64,000 bases of DNA from Mesorhizobium sp. (lineage in GTDB: Bacteria > Pseudomonadota > Alphaproteobacteria > Rhizobiales > Rhizobiaceae): NCBI GenBank assembly GCA_004020875.1, contig SAPZ01000003.1, positions 124,001-188,000 on the forward strand, written 5' to 3'. A program made the position numbers and the translations under genes. Shown piece by piece: positions 27,536 through 36,225 of this stretch. Position 1 is the stretch's first letter. Each line of letters starts with the position of its first letter. The notes beneath the pieces were generated by a model, which did not search any database, was not told the DNA's origin, and worked only from the letters and a program-made list of their open reading frames with translations.

Positions 27536-27841
27536 ATGATCCGTCATACGGTCGTCTTCACTTTGAAGCATCCGCCGCATTCGCTGGAGACAAAGCGCTT
27601 CCTCCACGACGCCAAGAAAATCCTGACCGGGATCAAGGGCGTCACTCATTTCGAGCAACTGCGACAGGTGAGCCCCAAGAACGACTACCAATTCGGCTTC
27701 TCGATGGAGTTCGCCGACCAGGCGGCCTACACGCGCTACAACGAGCACCCCGACCACGTCGCCTTCGTTCGCGACCGCTGGGTACCGGAGGTGGAGAAAT
27801 TCTTGGAGATTGACTACGTGCCGCTGGGCGCGGTGATCTAA
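27536..27841 (+). CDS. Dabb (stress-responsive alpha/beta barrel) domain protein
   Basis: 101 aa, a single Dabb domain. It opens with MIRHTVVFTLK, has the conserved mid-motif GVTHFEQLRQVSPKNDYQFG, and ends HPDHVAFVRDRWVPEVEKF. Such dimeric ferredoxin-like barrels include stress proteins and some small cyclases; no substrate is predictable. It lies 10 bases after nudC and is probably co-transcribed. Confidence 0.9.
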   Translation: MIRHTVVFTLKHPPHSLETKRFLHDAKKILTGIKGVTHFEQLRQVSPKNDYQFGFSMEFADQAAYTRYNEHPDHVAFVRDRWVPEVEKFLEIDYVPLGAVI

Positions 27842-27965
27842 GCGCAAGTCGTTGTGAAACAGGGTGAGCCGCCAGGCACACTCCTACACGTGGCACACCA
27901 ATCACCTGCGATGGGTGGTTGCTATCTATCCGCTCAACCTTGCAATTTCTGCTCAAATGCATTAG

Positions 27966-27985
27966 ATGTGGTTACGTAACTACAT
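27966..27985. promoter_or_regulatory. 20-base palindrome, probable operator of the Phd/PIN module
   Basis: ATGTG-GTTACGTAAC-TACAT is symmetric except for one base pair (27970/27981) and contains the perfect 10-base palindrome GTTACGTAAC. It lies 14 bases before the antitoxin start. Phd/YefM antitoxins bind palindromes overlapping their own promoter, so this is the likely autoregulatory site. Confidence 0.6.
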
Positions 27986-27998
27986 TTGCGAAATCGAT

Positions 27999-28250
27999 AT
28001 GATCACCACGCTTTCGGGTCGCGAACTCAATCAGGATCTTGGCCGCGCAAAACGCGCTGCCAAGGACGGTCCTGTGATCATCACCGACAGGGGGCGGCCA
28101 GCGCATGTCCTCATGTCGTTCGATGAATATAAACGGCTCACCGGCAAAACGCGGTCGCTCGGTGACATGCTGGCTGCGCCGGAGGCGGGTGACCTCGATT
28201 TGCCGCTCCCGCCCCGCACGGAACGTGCCGAGCCAGTAGACCTGTCCTGA
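27999..28250 (+). CDS. type II antitoxin, Phd/YefM family
   Basis: 83 aa. The N-terminal Phd fold reads TLSGRELNQDLGRAKRAAKD, then GPVIITDRGRPAHVLMSFDEY. The C-terminal tail (LDLPLPPRTERAEPVDLS) is the toxin-masking segment. ATG 27999 is preferred; the frame extends to 27966 but would read through the palindromic operator. Its stop overlaps the toxin start (TGATG). The tract looks less GC-rich than its neighbours, common for mobile toxin-antitoxin modules. Confidence 0.92.
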   Translation: MITTLSGRELNQDLGRAKRAAKDGPVIITDRGRPAHVLMSFDEYKRLTGKTRSLGDMLAAPEAGDLDLPLPPRTERAEPVDLS

Positions 28251-28675
28251 TGCTGTTGCTCGATACCAATGTCGTGTCCGAATTGCGAAAGGTATCGAGC
28301 GGTAGGGCACATCCTAACGTCGTGCTCTGGAACGAGACCGTCGATCCTGCCGAAACCTTTATTTCGGCCGTGGTGCTGCACGAGCTGGAGATCGGCGTAA
28401 GACAGGTGGAACGCCATGATGCCGTTGCTGGCAAAGTATTGCGCAACTGGTTGGAAAATGCGGTCATCGTAACATTCTCCGGTCGAATCGTGCCGCTGGA
28501 CGACGCGGCAGCTGTTCAGGCGGCACGATGGCATGTGCCCAATCCCAAACCGATCAATGACGCGTATATCGCCGCCACGGCCCTCACCCGGCGAATGACG
28601 CTGGTAACGCGCAACATCGGCGATTTCGAGGGAATGGGAGTAACGCTGGTAAATCCGTGGGACATCCAAGCGTAG
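28250..28675 (+). CDS. vapC: type II toxin, PIN domain ribonuclease (VapC/FitB-like)
   Basis: 141 aa PIN domain. Acidic metal-binding residues occur in the expected places: LLLDTNVVSELR (Asp5, Glu11), a middle Glu in VVLHELEIGV, INDAYIAATAL and the late TRNIGDFEGMGV. PIN toxins cleave tRNA or rRNA. The combination of a PIN toxin with a Phd-type antitoxin is common in rhizobia. The toxin frame is complete, so the module could be active. Confidence 0.92.
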   Translation: MLLLDTNVVSELRKVSSGRAHPNVVLWNETVDPAETFISAVVLHELEIGVRQVERHDAVAGKVLRNWLENAVIVTFSGRIVPLDDAAAVQAARWHVPNPKPINDAYIAATALTRRMTLVTRNIGDFEGMGVTLVNPWDIQA

Positions 28676-28718
28676 GCCTAAGTCACCGTTTCACGCATGT
28701 GCCTTGTATTGACATGCC

Positions 28719-29582
28719 CTAATCAGCCACCTTCCACTGCTCGCGCGAGGCGCTTGCCGGGTAGACGCCAAGGATGCGCATTTCGCGCGAGAAGAAGCGC
28801 AGCTCGTCCAGCGCCAGCTTGACCAGCGGATCGTCCGGGTGCCCTTCAATGTCGGCGTAGAACAGCGTCGCGGTGAAGGCGCCGAGCTGGTAGCTCTCGA
28901 GCTTGGTCATGTTGATGCCGTTGGTGGCGAAGCCGCCCATGGCCTTATAGAGCGCGGCCGGCACGTTGCGGACGCGAAAGATGAAGGTGGTCATCATCTT
29001 GGCGTCGGGCGTGGGCCGCTCCACCCATTGCTTGTTCTTGGTCAGCACGACGAAGCGGGTGACGTTGGAGTCGGTGTCCTCGACATTCCTCTCGATGATG
29101 TCTAGCCCATAGAGTTCCGCGGCCAAAGCCGGCGCCAGCGAGGCCATCGTGCGGTCCTTGACCTCCGACACCATCTTGGCCGAACCCGCCGTGTCGCCGG
29201 CGATCACCGGCTTCCAGCCGTTCTTGCGGATATATTTGCGGCACTGTCCCAGCGCATGGATGTGGCTGTGCACGGTCTTGATCTCTTCGCGCTTCACTCC
29301 GGGCAGCACCATCAGCTGGAAGTGGATCGGCAGGAAATACTCGCCGACGATGTGCAGCTTCGATTCCGGCAACAGGTGATGGATGTCGGCGACGCGGCCG
29401 GCGATCGTGTTCTCGATCGGGATCATGGCGAGCTCGGCCTTGCCGGTCTCGACCGCATTGAACGCGTCCTCGAAGGTCGGGCAGGGCAAGGGGTCCATCG
29501 TGGGGAACATGTTGCGGCAGGCCGTGTCGGAATTGGCCCCGGGTTCGCCCTGGAAGGAGATTCTGTTGTTCTTTGCAGTCAT
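28719..29582 (-). CDS. pheA: prephenate dehydratase, stand-alone with ACT domain
   Basis: 287 aa. It converts prephenate to phenylpyruvate in phenylalanine synthesis. The catalytic domain (about 1-180) begins with ISFQGEPGANSD and has the conserved VEDTDSNVTRFVVL block (TRF). The C-terminal ACT domain includes TKLESYQLG, the phenylalanine-binding motif variant of ESRP. The start at 29582 is the only ATG before the conserved strand. It runs in the same direction as kdsB, 10 bases downstream of it. Confidence 0.95.
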   Translation of the reverse strand: MTAKNNRISFQGEPGANSDTACRNMFPTMDPLPCPTFEDAFNAVETGKAELAMIPIENTIAGRVADIHHLLPESKLHIVGEYFLPIHFQLMVLPGVKREEIKTVHSHIHALGQCRKYIRKNGWKPVIAGDTAGSAKMVSEVKDRTMASLAPALAAELYGLDIIERNVEDTDSNVTRFVVLTKNKQWVERPTPDAKMMTTFIFRVRNVPAALYKAMGGFATNGINMTKLESYQLGAFTATLFYADIEGHPDDPLVKLALDELRFFSREMRILGVYPASASREQWKVAD

Positions 29583-29592
29583 GCGGATGGTC

Positions 29593-30321
29593 TCAGCTTG
29601 AAAGTATCTGTCTGGCGCGCTCAAGATCGTCGGGCGTGTCGACGCCAAGCGGCAGCGATTTGATGATCTCGGCGTCGATGCGCATGCCGGCTTCCAGCGC
29701 GCGCAATTGCTCCAGCCGCTCTCGACGCTCCAGCGGCGAGGGCTTGAGCGCGACGAAGCGTTCCAGCGCGTCGCGGCGATAAGCATAGAGGCCGATATGA
29801 TGGTAGAGCGGCCCCTCGCCCCATGGCGCGGTGGCGCGGGTGAAATAGAGCGCTTGCAGCCGTGTCGCGGAACGTGGAGAGCCGACGATCTTGACCACAT
29901 TCGGGTTGGTCTTTTCCTCGTCGCGCACGATCTCGACGCCGAGCGTCGCGATATCGACCGATCTGTCCTCAAACGGACGTAGCGACGCGCCGATGATCTC
30001 GGGATCGATGGTCGGCAGGTCTCCCTGGACGTTGACGATCGTTTCCACCTGCTTTTTGGGATCGAGGGCCTTCAGCGCCTCGAAGATGCGGTCAGAGCCC
30101 GATTCGTGATCCATGCGGGTCATGACAGCCTCGAAGCCGTGCGCCCGCACGGCCTCCGCGACGGCTTGCGTGTCGGTCGCCACCACGACGCGGCCAAGTC
30201 CAGCCTCGGCGGCGCGGCGGGCGACATGGACGATCATCGGCGCGCCCGCAATGTCAGCCAGCGGCTTGCCCGGCAGGCGCGTCGAGGCCATGCGGGCGGG
30301 GATCAGGATCAAGGTCGGCAT
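29593..30321 (-). CDS. kdsB: 3-deoxy-manno-octulosonate cytidylyltransferase (CMP-KDO synthetase)
   Basis: 242 aa. It activates KDO with CTP for lipopolysaccharide inner-core synthesis. The N-terminal nucleotide-binding motif is [20 protein letters not shown], and the conserved [15 protein letters not shown] follows. The cytidylyltransferase fold is complete. It is divergent from the cytochrome c gene across a 193-base gap with no recognisable operator. Confidence 0.96.
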   Translation of the reverse strand: MPTLILIPARMASTRLPGKPLADIAGAPMIVHVARRAAEAGLGRVVVATDTQAVAEAVRAHGFEAVMTRMDHESGSDRIFEALKALDPKKQVETIVNVQGDLPTIDPEIIGASLRPFEDRSVDIATLGVEIVRDEEKTNPNVVKIVGSPRSATRLQALYFTRATAPWGEGPLYHHIGLYAYRRDALERFVALKPSPLERRERLEQLRALEAGMRIDAEIIKSLPLGVDTPDDLERARQILSS

Positions 30322-30514
30322 CGGATTTCAGGGCGGTCGAAAAACGGGGATGGAAAAGTGGCAAAAGGTCTCACTGGAAGCGCCCTTATAGGTGTTGCAA
30401 CGCCAGAGCAAAAGACCTAGTTTCCGCCCGATTTGACTGGCCTTTCAGGGCAGTTCGCGATACCGACGGACGGAGTGGACGGGACGGTCCGCCGGAAAAG
30501 GGAGCAAGGGGCGT

Positions 30515-31183
30515 ATGGATTCCAACGAAGTCAACAAGCTGCTCGGCGGATTTCTGGGAACCTGCTTCATTATCTTTTCGATAGGCCTCGTCTCGGACGG
30601 GCTGTTCGCCTCGCCCGCCCCCGAAAAGCCCGGCTTCGCCATCGAGGCCCAGGAGCCGACCGAAGGCGGCGCAGCCGCGCCTGCCGCGGCCGAAAAGCCG
30701 ATCGCCGACTTGCTCGCCAGTGCCAATGCCGAGGCGGGCGCATCCATCTTCAAGAAATGTCAGGCCTGCCATTCCGGTGAAAAGGGCGGCCCGAACAAGG
30801 TCGGTCCGGATCTCTGGGACGTCGTCGACCGTCCCGTCGCCGAGCATGCGGGCTTCGCCTATTCGGCCGGCATGAAGGACTTCTCGAAGGGCGGCCAGGA
30901 GCACTGGACCTACGAGAACCTCAATCACTTCATCACCTCGCCGAAGAAATTCGTGAAGGGTACGGCAATGGGCTTCGCAGGCCTGCCGAAGGAAGAAGAC
31001 CGCGCCAATGTGATCGCCTATCTGCGCACGCTGTCGGACAATCCGAAGCCGCTGCCGCAACCGGGTGCCGCCGCCGATGCTTCGGCAAAGCCGGCCGAAG
31101 CCGCGAAGCCGGCGGAAGGTGCGGCGCCAGCCAAGCCCGCCGAAAGCGCCGCTCCGGCGAAGCCGGCGGCGCCCGCTCAATAA
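30515..31183 (+). CDS. membrane-anchored class I cytochrome c (CycM-like)
   Basis: 222 aa. An uncleaved N-terminal anchor (LLGGFLGTCFIIFSIGLVSD) is followed by one cytochrome c domain with haem motif CQACHSG near residue 87 and a later axial Met in KGTAMGFAGL. The C-terminal 45 residues are a low-complexity Ala/Lys/Pro/Glu repeat (KPAEAAKPAEGAAPAKPAES). CycM of Bradyrhizobium, of the same type, passes electrons from the bc1 complex to the aa3 oxidase. The repeat tail is unusual and may vary between strains. Confidence 0.93.
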   Translation: MDSNEVNKLLGGFLGTCFIIFSIGLVSDGLFASPAPEKPGFAIEAQEPTEGGAAAPAAAEKPIADLLASANAEAGASIFKKCQACHSGEKGGPNKVGPDLWDVVDRPVAEHAGFAYSAGMKDFSKGGQEHWTYENLNHFITSPKKFVKGTAMGFAGLPKEEDRANVIAYLRTLSDNPKPLPQPGAAADASAKPAEAAKPAEGAAPAKPAESAAPAKPAAPAQ

Positions 31184-31207
31184 ACATTTTGTCAGAGACG
31201 TCCTTGG

Positions 31208-31232
31208 AAAAGCCGGGTTCGTCCCGGCTTTT
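31208..31232 (+). terminator. intrinsic terminator after cytochrome c gene
   Basis: AAAAGCCGGG (31208-31217), loop TTCGT, CCCGGCTTTT (31223-31232). This is a 10-base perfect stem ending in T residues, 25 bases past the stop. The flanking A and T runs make it potentially bidirectional. Confidence 0.9.
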
Positions 31233-31339
31233 CTGTTAGGAAAGCTGCATGGACAGCGACAAAGGCAGTCCCTTGCGGTTTCCACCGCCGTTAAATGATC
31301 TAGATTGCGGGTGGTTGGAACTAGCGACGAGGAGAACGC

Positions 31340-33220
31340 ATGAAGGTTGGCCGCTTCCGCACGCTTTTCGCATCGGCATTCGCGCTCGCCTTCGCCGCCA
31401 GCCTCCACGCCGGCTTCGCCGACGAATGGCGCACGACATCGTCGCTGATCGGACCTTCAAAATACGGCGAGAATTTCCAGCATTACGATTATGTCAATCC
31501 GGATGCGCCGAAGGGCGGCACCTACAATGCCGTCGCTATAGGGACCTTCGACAGCTTCAACCCCTATATCGTGCAAGGGTCGCCCGCCGCCGGCTTCGCC
31601 GATTTTGGTGGCGGCCTGCTTTACGACACGCTGATGGAACAGGCTACCGACGAAGGCAGTGTCAGCCACCCGCTGATCGCAGACGCCTTTAAGTACCCTG
31701 CCGATTTTTCCTCGGCCACCTACCGGCTCGATCCGCGGGCAAAATGGCATGACGGCCAGCCGATCACCGTCGACGACGTGGTCTGGTCATTCCAGGTGCT
31801 GAAGGCCAACAGCCCCAGATACAACCGTTATTTCGAGAACGTGACCGAGGCGGTCGCGATCTCGGATCGCGAGGTCGAGTTCCATTTCAACCAGAAGGGC
31901 AATCGTGAGCTGCCCAAGATCCTCGGCGATCTCGTCGTTTTGCCGAAGCATTGGTGGGAAGGCACCGATGCAAGGGGCAAGAAGCGCGACATCACCAGGC
32001 CGACGCTGGAGCCGCCGCTGGGCTCCGCCGCCTATAAGATCGCCAGCTTCAAGCCCGGTTCGGAGATCATCTGGCAGCGGGTGCCTGACTATTGGGGGGC
32101 CAAGCTGCCGGTGAAGATAGGCCGCGACAATTTCGACACGCAGCACTTCACCTACATCCTCGACGACAACGCCGCATGGCAGGCCTTCACCAAAGGTGGA
32201 CTTGACGACACTCATCGCGAGATGAGTTCGCGCAGATGGGCAACGTTCTACAACTTCCCGGCCTTCAAGGCTGGGGACGTGATCAAGAAAACCTTCGAGA
32301 GCGAGCATGCGCAGCCCATGCAGGGCTTCGTATTCAACCAGCGGCGACCGCTTTTCCAGGACCGCAGGGTGCGTGAGGCGCTGACCCTGCCCTTCGACTT
32401 CGAGACGATGAACAGGACGTTGTTTTTCGGTTTCAACACCAGAACATCGAGCTATTTCCAGGGCACCGAACTGGCGTCAAGCGGGCTGCCGAAAGGCAAG
32501 GAGCTGGATATCCTGGAGAAGTATCGCGATAAGCTGCCCCCCGAATTGTTTACGCAGGAGTTCAAGCTGCCTGTCTATGACTCGCCTCAGGCTGAGCGGA
32601 AATACCTCAAACAGGCAGTTGATCTTCTTGCTCAGGCCGGCTGGCAGATCAAAGGCGGCAAGATGGTCAACCCGAAGACCGGCGCGCCGCTTAAGTTCGA
32701 GATACTGGGTTCGAACGATACCGACCAGATCATCTCCAGCCCTTACATCGCCAACCTGCGCAAGATTGGAGTTGACGCCACCCTACGCATCATCGACCAG
32801 ACCCAATATATCAACCGTATCAATCACTTCGACTTCGACGTGGTGACGACGGTGCTTCAGCAATCTGAATCGCCCGGCAACGAGCAGCGGGAATTCTGGA
32901 GTTCGAAGGCAGCAGAGACCCCGGGATCGCGTAACCTTATGGGCATTAAGGACCCGGTCGTCGACGCCCTGATCGATCGGATCATTTTCGCCACCGATCG
33001 CGCCGACCTGGTCGCCGCCACCCATGCCCTTGACCGAGTGCTTTTGTGGAACTTCTACGTTCTGCCGCAGTACTATCGCTCGGCTGTCTGGTATGCCTAT
33101 TGGAACAAGTTCGGTATACCGGAAAAGCAGCCGGCATATCTCGGCGCCGATATCGATTCCTGGTGGATCGACCCCGAGAAGGAAAAGGCGCTGGCCGCCA
33201 GATACAAGGGCCTCAATTGA
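31340..33220 (+). CDS. yejA: extracellular solute-binding protein, YejA-like (first copy)
   Basis: 626 aa with a Sec signal (LFASAFALAFAASLHAGFA) and the SBP_bac_5 fold of the microcin C/YejA subgroup: HYDYVNPDAPKGGTYNAVA, then RAKWHDGQPITVDDVVWSF. It delivers peptides to YejBEF. ATG 31340 is preceded by GAGGAGAACGC. YejABEF imports peptide-nucleotide antibiotics in Escherichia coli, and in Sinorhizobium the transporter is linked to tolerance of host NCR peptides. Its stop overlaps the start of a second, homologous binding protein. Confidence 0.93.
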   Translation: MKVGRFRTLFASAFALAFAASLHAGFADEWRTTSSLIGPSKYGENFQHYDYVNPDAPKGGTYNAVAIGTFDSFNPYIVQGSPAAGFADFGGGLLYDTLMEQATDEGSVSHPLIADAFKYPADFSSATYRLDPRAKWHDGQPITVDDVVWSFQVLKANSPRYNRYFENVTEAVAISDREVEFHFNQKGNRELPKILGDLVVLPKHWWEGTDARGKKRDITRPTLEPPLGSAAYKIASFKPGSEIIWQRVPDYWGAKLPVKIGRDNFDTQHFTYILDDNAAWQAFTKGGLDDTHREMSSRRWATFYNFPAFKAGDVIKKTFESEHAQPMQGFVFNQRRPLFQDRRVREALTLPFDFETMNRTLFFGFNTRTSSYFQGTELASSGLPKGKELDILEKYRDKLPPELFTQEFKLPVYDSPQAERKYLKQAVDLLAQAGWQIKGGKMVNPKTGAPLKFEILGSNDTDQIISSPYIANLRKIGVDATLRIIDQTQYINRINHFDFDVVTTVLQQSESPGNEQREFWSSKAAETPGSRNLMGIKDPVVDALIDRIIFATDRADLVAATHALDRVLLWNFYVLPQYYRSAVWYAYWNKFGIPEKQPAYLGADIDSWWIDPEKEKALAARYKGLN

Positions 33221-35094
33221 TGGGGCGGCAGGCTTTGCTTCGTCGCCGCGATGTCCTGGGGCTCGGCGCCGCAGCCACTGCCGCCGCGCTGCTGCGGGGC
33301 CGGGCCTTTGCCGACACTCCGTCGGGCGTCAAGCTGCACGGCCTGTCGGCCTTCGGCGACCTGAAATACAAGCCCGATTTCACACATTTCGACTATGTCA
33401 AAGTCGATGCGCCGCAAGGCGGCACGTTCAATTTCTCGCCGCCCAACTGGGGCGCGAACCAGAGCCCGCAGACCTTCAACACGCTGAATTCATTCGTCCC
33501 CAAGGGCGATTCCCCGCAGCGCATGGAAATGTGCTTCGATACGCTGATGGCCAGAGCGCTCGACGAGCCTGACGCGGTCTACGGGCTGATCGCCGAGAGC
33601 GTGACGATTTCGGACGACCGCAATAGTTTCACCTTCTCGCTGCGCCCGCAGGCGCGGTTCCATGACGGTTCCCCGCTAACGGCAGACGACGTCGCCTTCA
33701 CCTTCAAGCTGCTGAAAGACAAAGGGCATCCGGACTACGCGCTGCCGCTGACGCATCTGGAAGCTGTGGCGAAGGACATTCACACCGTCGAACTTACATT
33801 CGATGGCAAGCAGTCTGCCCGAACCATCCTCAACATCGTCGGGTTTCCTATCCTTTCGAAGGCCTTTTTCACGGCCAACCCGTTCGATTCCTCGCAGCTC
33901 AATCCGCCGCTCGGCTCAAGCGCCTACAAGGTCGGACGCTGGTCAGCGGGCACCTGGATCGAATATGAGCGCGTGGCCGACTATTGGGGGAACGACCTGC
34001 CGGTCAATAGCGGCCAGAACAATTTCGGGCGGATCCGCATCGAATTCTACCAGGATCGCACTGCCGCGTTCGAGGCCTTCAAGAAGGGCGAGATCCTCTA
34101 TCGGGAAGAGGCCACGTCGCGAGTCTGGGCGACAGCCTACGACTTTCCTGCCTTCACCGCCGGCAACGTGATCAAGCATGAATTTCCTGCCGAGACGACG
34201 CCGTCCATGCAGGCCACCGCCATCAACCAGCGACGTGAGCAATTCAAGGATCCGCATGTGCGGCAGGCGATCGCGCTCTGCTTCGATTTCGAATGGACCC
34301 GGCGCAATTTTTTCTATGGGTCCTACGAGCGTTCGCAATCCTGCTTCGAGAAATCCGACTTTCGGGCCGAGGGCATGCCAACGCCGCAGGAACTGGCGCT
34401 GCTGGAACCCTTGCGCGACCAGCTGCCGGCGGAAGCCTTCGGCGAAGCAGTGAAGCAACCGCCGTCGGATGGGTCCGGGCGAGACCGCAAACAACTGAGC
34501 GCCGCACTGAAGCTGCTCGCACAGGCAGGCTGGAAACGCTCCGGCGATTTCGTGGTCAACGACAAAGGCGGACGGCTGAAGGCCGAATTCCTGGTCGATG
34601 ACGAGACCTTTGTGCAGGTCTATTCGCCCTGGGTCGCCAACATGAAGGCAATCGGCATCGACGCCTCGATCCGTCTGGTGGATTCGGCGCAGTACCAGCT
34701 CAGGCAATCGACATTCGACTTCGACCTGCTGTCGGCCGCATTCAGTTTCAGCGCCACGCCGACCCGCGACGATCTGGAGATTTTCTTCCACTCGCGCACC
34801 GCCGCCGTGTCCGGCTCGCGCAACCTGTCGGGCATTGCAAGCCCGGCAATCGACGCGCTGATCGATGCCGTCGGCGCCGCCAAGGACCGCGAAAGCCTGA
34901 CCACCGCCATGCGCGCACTGGACCGGGCCTTGCGCGCGCGGCGCGATTGGATTCCAAGTTGGTATCTGGCGAATCACCGAAGCGCCTACTGGGACATGTT
35001 CGGCTTTCCCGAGCAGAAACCCGATTTCGGCTTTCCGGTCGAGGCGCTGTGGTGGGTCGACAAGGGCAAGGCAGCAAAGATTGGCAAAGCCTGA
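33220..35094 (+). CDS. extracellular solute-binding protein, YejA-like (second copy, Tat signal)
   Basis: 624 aa, paralogous to the preceding protein (HFDYVKVDAPQGGTFNFS; ARFHDGSPLTADDVAFTFK). Unlike it, the N-terminus has a twin-arginine motif (LLRRRDVLGLG) before the hydrophobic stretch, so this copy is probably exported folded. The start is the ATG in a TGATG overlap at 33220; the frame stays open back to 33046 but would overlap the first copy. Two binding proteins for one permease suggest a widened ligand range. Confidence 0.92.
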   Translation: MGRQALLRRRDVLGLGAAATAAALLRGRAFADTPSGVKLHGLSAFGDLKYKPDFTHFDYVKVDAPQGGTFNFSPPNWGANQSPQTFNTLNSFVPKGDSPQRMEMCFDTLMARALDEPDAVYGLIAESVTISDDRNSFTFSLRPQARFHDGSPLTADDVAFTFKLLKDKGHPDYALPLTHLEAVAKDIHTVELTFDGKQSARTILNIVGFPILSKAFFTANPFDSSQLNPPLGSSAYKVGRWSAGTWIEYERVADYWGNDLPVNSGQNNFGRIRIEFYQDRTAAFEAFKKGEILYREEATSRVWATAYDFPAFTAGNVIKHEFPAETTPSMQATAINQRREQFKDPHVRQAIALCFDFEWTRRNFFYGSYERSQSCFEKSDFRAEGMPTPQELALLEPLRDQLPAEAFGEAVKQPPSDGSGRDRKQLSAALKLLAQAGWKRSGDFVVNDKGGRLKAEFLVDDETFVQVYSPWVANMKAIGIDASIRLVDSAQYQLRQSTFDFDLLSAAFSFSATPTRDDLEIFFHSRTAAVSGSRNLSGIASPAIDALIDAVGAAKDRESLTTAMRALDRALRARRDWIPSWYLANHRSAYWDMFGFPEQKPDFGFPVEALWWVDKGKAAKIGKA

Positions 35095-35124
35095 CATGAA
35101 CGTTTGCGCGGAGTCGGACGCCTG

Positions 35125-36225
35125 ATGGGCGCCTATATCCTGCGCCGCATTCTTCTCATGATCCCGACGCTGTTCGGCATCATGGCGATCTCCTTCGCGG
35201 TCATCCAGTTCGCGCCAGGCGGCCCGGTCGAGCAGGTGATCGCCAAGTTGACCAACCAAGGTGGCAACGATCGCCTGGGCAGTGGAGGCGGCGACGCCGG
35301 CGGCGGTGGCGGCAATTTCGACGTTGCCGGCGATGTCGGCTCGAAATATCGCGGCGCGCAGGGGCTCGATCCAGAATTCATCAAGAAGCTGGAAAAGCAG
35401 TTCGGCTTCGACAAGCCGCCGCTCGAACGCTTCGGCATGATGCTGTGGAACTATATCCGCTTCGATTTCGGCGACAGCTATTTCCGCGATATCTCGGTGC
35501 TGAACCTGATCCTGGAGAAGATGCCCGTCTCGATCTCAATCGGCCTGTGGATCACGCTGTTATCCTATCTGATCTCGATCCCGCTCGGCATCCGCAAGGC
35601 GGTGAAGGACGGCTCGACCTTCGACGTGTGGACCAGCGGCGTCGTCATCGTCGGCTATGCCATTCCCGGCTTCCTGTTCGGCATCCTTTTGATGGTGCTG
35701 TTCGCCGGCGGCTCGTTCTGGGACTGGTTCCCGCTGCGCGGCATCGTTTCGGACAATTGGGACCAGCTGTCCTGGCCCGCCAAGATCGCCGACTATTTCT
35801 GGCACATGACGCTGCCGCTGACGGCGCTAGTGCTGTCGGCCTTCGCAACGACCACCCTGCTCACCAAGAACTCCTTCCTCGAAGAAATCCGCAAGCAATA
35901 TGTCGTGACGGCGCGCGCCAAGGGCCTGTCCGAGCGCAAGGTGCTCTATGGCCACGTCTTCCGCAACGCCATGCTGATCGTGATCGCCGGCTTTCCCGGC
36001 GCCTTCATCTCGGCCTTCTTCACCGGCTCGCTGCTGATCGAGAACATCTTCTCGCTCGACGGCCTCGGCCTGCTCGGCTTCAAGTCGGTGATCGATCGCG
36101 ACTATCCGGTGGTGTTCGCCACGCTTTACATCTTCTCGCTGCTTGGCCTGTTCGTCGGCCTCTTGTCCGACCTGATCTACACCTGGGTCGATCCGCGCAT
36201 CGACTTCGAGCGGAGAGACATCTGA
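35125..36225 (+). CDS. yejB: microcin C/peptide ABC transporter permease YejB
   Basis: 366 aa with the YejB opening [19 protein letters not shown] and the family-specific insert between helices 1 and 2, here expanded by a Gly-rich run ([14 protein letters not shown], about residues 52-66). The EAA loop is [20 protein letters not shown]. The start is ATG 35125; a TTG at 35104 is less likely. It overlaps yejE by one base. Confidence 0.95.
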   Translation: MGAYILRRILLMIPTLFGIMAISFAVIQFAPGGPVEQVIAKLTNQGGNDRLGSGGGDAGGGGGNFDVAGDVGSKYRGAQGLDPEFIKKLEKQFGFDKPPLERFGMMLWNYIRFDFGDSYFRDISVLNLILEKMPVSISIGLWITLLSYLISIPLGIRKAVKDGSTFDVWTSGVVIVGYAIPGFLFGILLMVLFAGGSFWDWFPLRGIVSDNWDQLSWPAKIADYFWHMTLPLTALVLSAFATTTLLTKNSFLEEIRKQYVVTARAKGLSERKVLYGHVFRNAMLIVIAGFPGAFISAFFTGSLLIENIFSLDGLGLLGFKSVIDRDYPVVFATLYIFSLLGLFVGLLSDLIYTWVDPRIDFERRDI

